DNA from: Dysosmobacter welbionis | Lineage (GTDB): Bacteria; Bacillota; Clostridia; Oscillospirales; Oscillospiraceae | Assembly: GCF_005121165.3 (NCBI RefSeq) | Contig: NZ_CP034413.3 | Coordinates: forward strand, 1,984,001-2,048,000 | Direction: 5' to 3' | DNA length: 64,000 nt | In this document: one piece after another, positions 59,473 to 64,000 of the stretch | Position numbering within the stretch: the first letter of the stretch is position 1 | Layout of the letters: every line of letters begins with the position of its first letter | The notes under the pieces: generated by a model | The model's database searches: none | The model's input: the letters and a program-made list of their open reading frames with translations, nothing else | Told to the model about the DNA's origin: nothing | Translations under genes and position numbers: made by a program

Positions 59473-60494
59473 ATGCTGACCCGAGTGCCGGATTATTATG
59501 AGGCGTTTCACTGTCTGGCGGGGGCCTGCCCCCACACCTGCTGCGAAAAGTGGGAGGTGGTGGTGGACGAGGAGACCGCCCGCCGCTATCAGGAGACCCC
59601 TGGCTCCCTGGGGGAGCGGCTGCGGGAGGCGCTCCAGACGGACGAGGAGGGGGATTTCTGCTTCCCCTCCGGGGCGGCCGGTGCCCCTTTCTGAACCGAG
59701 AGAATCTGTGCGAGATCCACCGGATATTGGGAGCAGAGGCCACGTCCCTGACCTGCCGGACCCACCCCCGGTTCATTGAGGAGTACGGCCCCTTTCGGGA
59801 GGTCAGCCTCTGTGCCTCCTGCCCGGCAGCCTGTGACCTGCTGCTTGGCTCCACCGCCCCGCTGTCCTTCCTGGAACGGGAGACGGCGGAGCCGGAGGAA
59901 CCGGGAGACCCGTGGCTCTGCGGCCTCCTGCCCCTGCGGGAGCGGATGCTTCGGGAGCTGGCGGATCGGCCTCGTCCCCTGCAGGAGCGGCTGGAGGCAT
60001 TTTTGCTCCTGGCTGCGGAGGCGCAAATCCTGCTGGATGAGGACCGGACAGAGGACCTTGCGGCTCTGGCAGCGGACTGGAAGAAGCGGGAGACGGCGGT
60101 ACCGCCCGGGCCTGGCCTGTTTCCACACGCCCTGCGGGTGCTGTCCAAGCTGGAGGCCCTGGACGGGGACTGGCGGGAGCTCCTGCGCAGGGCGGAGGAG
60201 GCGCCGCCCGCCGCCGTGCCGGAGACGCTGCTGGAGCGGCTGGGCACATACTTTGCATTCCGGTATCTCCTGAAGGCGGTCAACGACGGCGACCTGCTGG
60301 GGCAGGCGCAGTTCTGCGTGCTGATGGTCCTGACGGCACAGCGCCTGACGGCAGTATGTGGCTTTTGGGAGGCTGTCCGCCGCCTTTGCTGTGAAGTGGA
60401 GCACAGTGAAGAGAACCTGGAGGCGCTGCGCCTGGCGTTTCTTCGGGATGCAGCTCTCTCCCCCGGGGCGTTTTTGTGCCAGATGCGGAGTTGA
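59473..60494 (+). pseudogene. FliB-like lysine-N-methylase, frameshifted
   Basis: The first frame gives LTRVPDYYEAFHCLAG, CPHTCCEKWEVVVDEETARRY, then stops at 59694. Adding one C in the run at 59664-59667 gives FPLRGGRCPFLNRENLCEIH and a full 340-residue protein. The Cys-rich pattern (CPHTCC, GRCPFL, LCEIH, CRTHPR, LCASCPAACDLLL) is that of flagellin-lysine N-methylase-type proteins, a presumed radical or FeS family often found away from flagella. ATG 59473 is 13 bases after the Crp/Fnr gene. The break is probably a base-call error. Confidence 0.85.
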
Positions 60495-60576
60495 GCGGCT
60501 TTGCCCGCACCTTTGTGCATTTTGCTCACGGTAATTGATTTCGATTTATGGAAAGCGTAAAAATACACAAAAGCAC

Positions 60577-60605
60577 TTGACAGCAAAAGAAATCTATTGT
60601 ACATT
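60577..60605 (+). promoter_or_regulatory. Consensus promoter of the amber-interrupted unit
   Basis: A perfect TTGACA (60577-60582), 17 bases, TACATT (60600-60605). Confidence 0.8.
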
Positions 60606-60631
60606 ATAGACACAGGAAAGGAGTGAGTCCC

Positions 60632-60880
60632 ATGGGCTAGTTAGCTCAGAGATTCCCAATCATCCCTGCACCGTTCGGAATCGAGGAATTCCTCAAAACG
60701 CGAAACTCCGGAAGAACCCAAAGACGAAACACACCTCACGATGATGAGCCACACGAGAATCGAGTTTTGGTAGCAACCAGAGCAGACGTCTGCGTGTACC
60801 GATGTTTTATGGATTGGCAAACCCCTGAGTTCCCCTGTTTCCCCAGCATCCGGACGGTATCTCAAGAAAGCAAGAGGTAA
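60632..60880 (+). pseudogene. Small ORF with in-frame TAG at codon 3, or small RNA
   Basis: Promoter, AAGGAG site 8 bases before ATG (60632), then GGC and TAG (60638-60640), then 79 more open codons to TAA (60878-60880), then a terminator. If TAG is passed over, the product is MG-X-LAQRFPIIPAPFGIEEF onward, 82 residues, basic, with three Cys near the C-terminal part (DVCVYRCFMDW, EFPCFPS). Third-position G+C is much lower than in neighbours. It may be a CAG-to-TAG mutant, a recoded gene, or an RNA whose ATG-GGC-TAG is a minimal ORF. I do not recognise the protein. Confidence 0.4.
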
Positions 60881-60911
60881 TGCATATTGGAAACTCCGAT
60901 CCAGAAGTAGG

Positions 60912-60948
60912 CCCCCCGTTCGTCGTTGGAGCGAGCGGGGGGTTGTGC
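60912..60948 (+). terminator. Terminator of the amber-interrupted unit
   Basis: CCCCCCGTTCG (60912-60922) pairs with CGAGCGGGGGG (60932-60942) with one wobble; a TTGTG tail follows. Confidence 0.7.
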
Positions 60949-61252
60949 TGTATAGAGGGCATCCGGCAAAAAGCAGGGATGCGGAAGCTGAAAGCCTGTT
61001 GGGGCGCCGGAGGGCGCTTTTTTGCTGCGCAGAAGCACCGAAACAGACTGTGTGCCGTCTCCGGCGGTACGGTGACCCGGTCCGGCCCGTGGGCCGGATG
61101 CATAAAGCTGCCGGGATCTGGCGGAGCGCCCCATTCTTATGTGCGTTCACACCGCATGAATTTTTCTGCCCTGAAGGGCTGGGAAAGCGGCAGAACACCG
61201 GGCGGCCCCTCCCCTGCCGCGTGCTGCGGGCCCTTTCCTCTGCGGAATGTGA
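60949..61252. other. Gene-free region upstream of the gap terminator
   Basis: About 300 bases without a supportable gene. There is a second terminator-like hairpin, GCGCC (61004-61008)/GGCGC (61013-61017) plus six T, preceded by GCATCC...GGGATGC pairing (60959-60982), so a short transcript could end here. The long open frames crossing the region are shadows of gap. Confidence 0.4.
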
Positions 61253-61285
61253 AAAAAGCTCCCGGGCCAAATGGCCCGGGAGCTT
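61252..61285 (-). terminator. Terminator of gap
   Basis: A perfect 14-bp AAGCTCCCGGGCCA stem (61256-61269 with 61272-61285); on the minus strand six T follow. Confidence 0.9.
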
Positions 61286-61296
61286 CTGCGTCGATC

Positions 61297-62334
<1,038 letters not shown>

Positions 62335-62359
62335 TCAGACGCACCGGCGGCGCGCCGTC

Positions 62360-62381
62360 AAAACGTTTGCGTAAACGTTTT
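62360..62381. promoter_or_regulatory. LacI-family operator in the gap promoter
   Basis: AAAACGTTTG-CG-TAAACGTTTT is an almost perfect 22-bp dyad with central CG, as LacI-type operators are. It lies downstream of the gap -10 box (minus-strand TTGCAA, 17 bases, TAATAT near 62398-62426). The core TTTGCGTAAAC recurs at 62570-62580. Confidence 0.75.
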
Positions 62382-62526
62382 CTAATAATCGCACAAGTAT
62401 ATTATCATACGGTCGACCTTTTTGCAACTGTCAATTCAGATAACATTTTCTGCGGCAGGTTGTGGATAATCCATAAGAAAAAGGGCATATTTCACAATTT
62501 TTACACGAAACAGGGGGAAAAGGGGC

Positions 62527-62555
62527 TTGACGCGGAGGGAAAGCTGTCCTATACT
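62527..62555 (+). promoter_or_regulatory. Sigma-A promoter of the LacI regulator
   Basis: TTGACG (62527-62532), 17 bases, TATACT (62550-62555). Confidence 0.75.
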
Positions 62556-62569
62556 GAAGTGGCTAATTA

Positions 62570-62580
62570 TTTGCGTAAAC
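62570..62580. promoter_or_regulatory. LacI-family operator before its own gene
   Basis: TTTGCGTAAAC repeats the 11-base core of the gap operator. It lies about 15 bases after the -10 box, near the transcription start, a position for autorepression. Confidence 0.65.
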
Positions 62581-62610
62581 CAATAAACCATTGCGCAAGG
62601 AGGCTGTCCC

Positions 62611-63627
62611 ATGAAGGTGACCATCAGCGATGTGGCGAAGCTGGCGGGAGTGTCCACCGCCACCGTGTCCCACACCATCAACAATACCCGGTATGTGTCC
62701 AACGAGACGAAGGAGAAGGTCTACCGGGCCATCGAGGAGCTGGGATACACACCGGACGCTTCCGCCCGCAGTTTCCGCACGGGAAAGAAAAAGATCATCG
62801 GCTTTATTGTGCCCGATATCGCCAATAAATTCTTCGCAACCATGATTGAGTCTGTGGAAAAATATCTCTCCGCCAACGGCTACCAGCTCATCATCGCCAA
62901 TACCCGGGAGAATATGGACCGGGAGGAGACCAATATCCGCCTGCTGACGGCGGGACTGGTGGACGGGCTGCTGGTGGCCAGCACCATGGACGATTTCCAG
63001 CGGTTCGACGCCCTGATCCCCGCAGGATTTCCGGTGGTGCTGGTGGACCGGATCTTTGAGACAAAGAAGTACTCCTCCGTCTGCGTGTCCAACTTCCAGC
63101 CCATCTACCGCAGTGTATGCCGGCTGGCGGGAAAGGGCGACCAGCGGATCGGCATCATCGGCGGCCTCCCCCGCCTCTCCAGCACGCAGGAGCGGATCTC
63201 CGCCTATCGGCAGGCTGTGGCGGACTGTGGCCTGCCGGAGGATGAGCATTTAATCCAATATGGCGACTCCCTGGAGAACAGCGCCTGCGCCTGTCTGGAC
63301 CAGCTGCTGGAGCGCAAGTGCGACGCCATCATCGTCTGTCAGGGGCTGATGGCCTCGGAGACCATCATCTATCTCCACCAGAAGGGCATCCAGCTGGCCC
63401 AGGACATCGACCTGGTGAGCTTTGTGGACTATGACTCCGATGTGTACGCCCTGTACGCCAATCAGATGGACTCCATCATCCAGCCGGTGGAGGACCTGGG
63501 GCAGGCTGCGGGCGAGCAGATCCTCAGACGGGTGGAGGTGCCCGACGCGCCGATCTTTGAAAATGTGCTCACATCCACGTACCGCCCCTACAACCAGCCT
63601 CGGGCCTGGTCTCATTCGGACCGCTGA
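62611..63627 (+). CDS. LacI-family transcriptional regulator
   Basis: A 338-residue repressor. The N-terminal HTH reads MKVTISDVAKLAGVSTATVS, then hinge helix region HTINNTRYVSNETKEKV, then a periplasmic-binding-like sensor domain (IIGFIVPDIANKFFATMIES in parts, VVLVDRIFE, LVSFVDYDSD). The effector is unknown; a sugar or glycolytic phosphate ester is plausible. ATG 62611 follows GCAAGGAGG. The matching operators in its own promoter and in the gap promoter suggest that it controls gap. Single gene ended by a strong hairpin. Confidence 0.95.
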   Translation: MKVTISDVAKLAGVSTATVSHTINNTRYVSNETKEKVYRAIEELGYTPDASARSFRTGKKKIIGFIVPDIANKFFATMIESVEKYLSANGYQLIIANTRENMDREETNIRLLTAGLVDGLLVASTMDDFQRFDALIPAGFPVVLVDRIFETKKYSSVCVSNFQPIYRSVCRLAGKGDQRIGIIGGLPRLSSTQERISAYRQAVADCGLPEDEHLIQYGDSLENSACACLDQLLERKCDAIIVCQGLMASETIIYLHQKGIQLAQDIDLVSFVDYDSDVYALYANQMDSIIQPVEDLGQAAGEQILRRVEVPDAPIFENVLTSTYRPYNQPRAWSHSDR

Positions 63628-63635
63628 ACTGAAAA

Positions 63636-63664
63636 AACGCGCCGCAGAAGCGGCGCGTTTTTCA
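63636..63664. terminator. Terminator between convergent genes
   Basis: A perfect 10-bp AACGCGCCGC/GCGGCGCGTT stem then TTTC. Confidence 0.85.
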
Positions 63665-63677
63665 TGTCCTGGAGACG

Positions 63678-64000
63678 TTATCCCTGGAAGCGCAGGTGGA
63701 AGCGGGCGCCGGGATCACCGGCAAAGACAATCGTTCCATCCTCCGGCAAGGTGACGGTGGTGTCGCCCCACAGGACGGAGGAGGCAGTCACCTGGCCGTT
63801 TCCGTCATACACCCAGAAACCGGAATTCTCCGGCACCTGCACGGTCATGGTCTTGCCGGCGGCATCGCCGACCTGATACCAGCGGGCATAGCCATCCGCC
63901 TGAATGGTGGTGTAGGAGGCGCCGGAGCCAGTGAACAGCGTGGGCGCTGCGGCCGCGTCCATGTAGAGGCTGCCCTTGGCGTTGATCCAGAGGACGCCGT
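63678..64000 (-). CDS. C-terminal part of an unrecognised, probably extracellular protein (runs off window end)
   Basis: The minus-strand frame is open from the window edge to TGA at 63678-63680, about 107 residues. It reads GVLWINAKGSLYMDAAAAPT, then beta-rich segments such as YARWYQVGDAAGKTMTVQV and FWVYDGNGQVTASSVLWGD, ending ARFHLRFQG. This looks like small beta-sandwich units at the end of a secreted or surface protein. The start and family are not visible; the ATG at 63962 is internal. Confidence 0.65.
   Translation of the reverse strand, partial: GVLWINAKGSLYMDAAAAPTLFTGSGASYTTIQADGYARWYQVGDAAGKTMTVQVPENSGFWVYDGNGQVTASSVLWGDTTVTLPEDGTIVFAGDPGARFHLRFQG

Noticed and set aside
60634-60690. 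tRNA-like pieces TTAGCTCAG and GTTCGGAATC in the amber-interrupted unit
   Set aside because: They resemble D-arm and T-arm signatures, but the spacing is too short for an anticodon arm and no acceptor stem forms.

Overview
The window looks like a chromosomal segment of a strictly anaerobic, endospore-forming, G+C-rich member of the Clostridia, most like Oscillospiraceae gut commensals of the Flavonifractor/Oscillibacter/Lawsonibacter type. This is inferred from gene content and codon use, not from a database match. Evidence includes sporulation and germination genes (spoIIP, gpr), a monomeric [FeFe]-hydrogenase, rubrerythrin, ferredoxins, TPP riboswitches, sigma-A-like promoters with AGGAGG ribosome sites, and very high G/C at third codon positions. 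No tRNA, rRNA, CRISPR array, phage or intact insertion sequence was seen.

Layout. 1-4.8 kb: end of an unrecognised gene, NAD synthetase with an odd 60-bp duplication of its 3' end, a hotdog thioesterase and SpoIIP. 4.8-14.4 kb (minus strand): two two-component systems and a four-gene Gld-like ABC exporter cluster. 14.8-18.7 kb: hydrogenase, an AEC transporter and the rpsF-ssb-rpsR operon. 18.7-21.8 kb: TPP riboswitch-thiW-thiM, a HAD phosphatase and ThpR. 21.8-29.2 kb: a hairpin array, metG, exodeoxyribonuclease III, gpr, rpsT, and a tatD-lipoprotein-radical SAM group. 29.2-33.5 kb: a TauE-like exporter, an A+T-rich CPBP protease and a second TPP-controlled block (thiE-HAD-thiD). 33.6-37.4 kb: a MacAB-like efflux system. 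37.4-44.4 kb: an acetyltransferase with a small upstream ORF, endonuclease IV, a P-II-like protein with a DUF1538 membrane protein, a methyltransferase and a patatin. 44.5-53.1 kb: Na/Pi cotransporter, rubrerythrin, an amino-acid ABC importer with ArgR-like sites, an M20 peptidase and a nucleobase permease. 53.1-60.5 kb: rpe-dcyD-recR, a thiol-redox cluster (ArsR regulator, flavoprotein disulfide reductase, thioredoxin), ferredoxins, a Crp/Fnr regulator and a FliB-like methylase. 60.5-64 kb: a small transcription unit with an in-frame amber codon, gap, and a LacI regulator whose apparent operator is shared with the gap promoter.

How the parts fit. The two TPP-controlled blocks make a thiamine salvage route (ThiW import, ThiM, ThiD, ThiE), and each has a paralogous HAD phosphatase beside it. 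The LacI regulator appears to control gap and itself. The thioredoxin-reductase-like enzyme lacks the usual NADPH motifs and sits near ferredoxin genes, which suggests ferredoxin-fed disulfide reduction.

A caution applies to the whole window. Five genes (a response regulator, the hydrogenase, a GNAT acetyltransferase, the P-II protein and the FliB-like methylase) each carry exactly one -1 frameshift, and each maps to a short C or G run. That pattern points to homopolymer errors in the assembly more than to five real pseudogenes.
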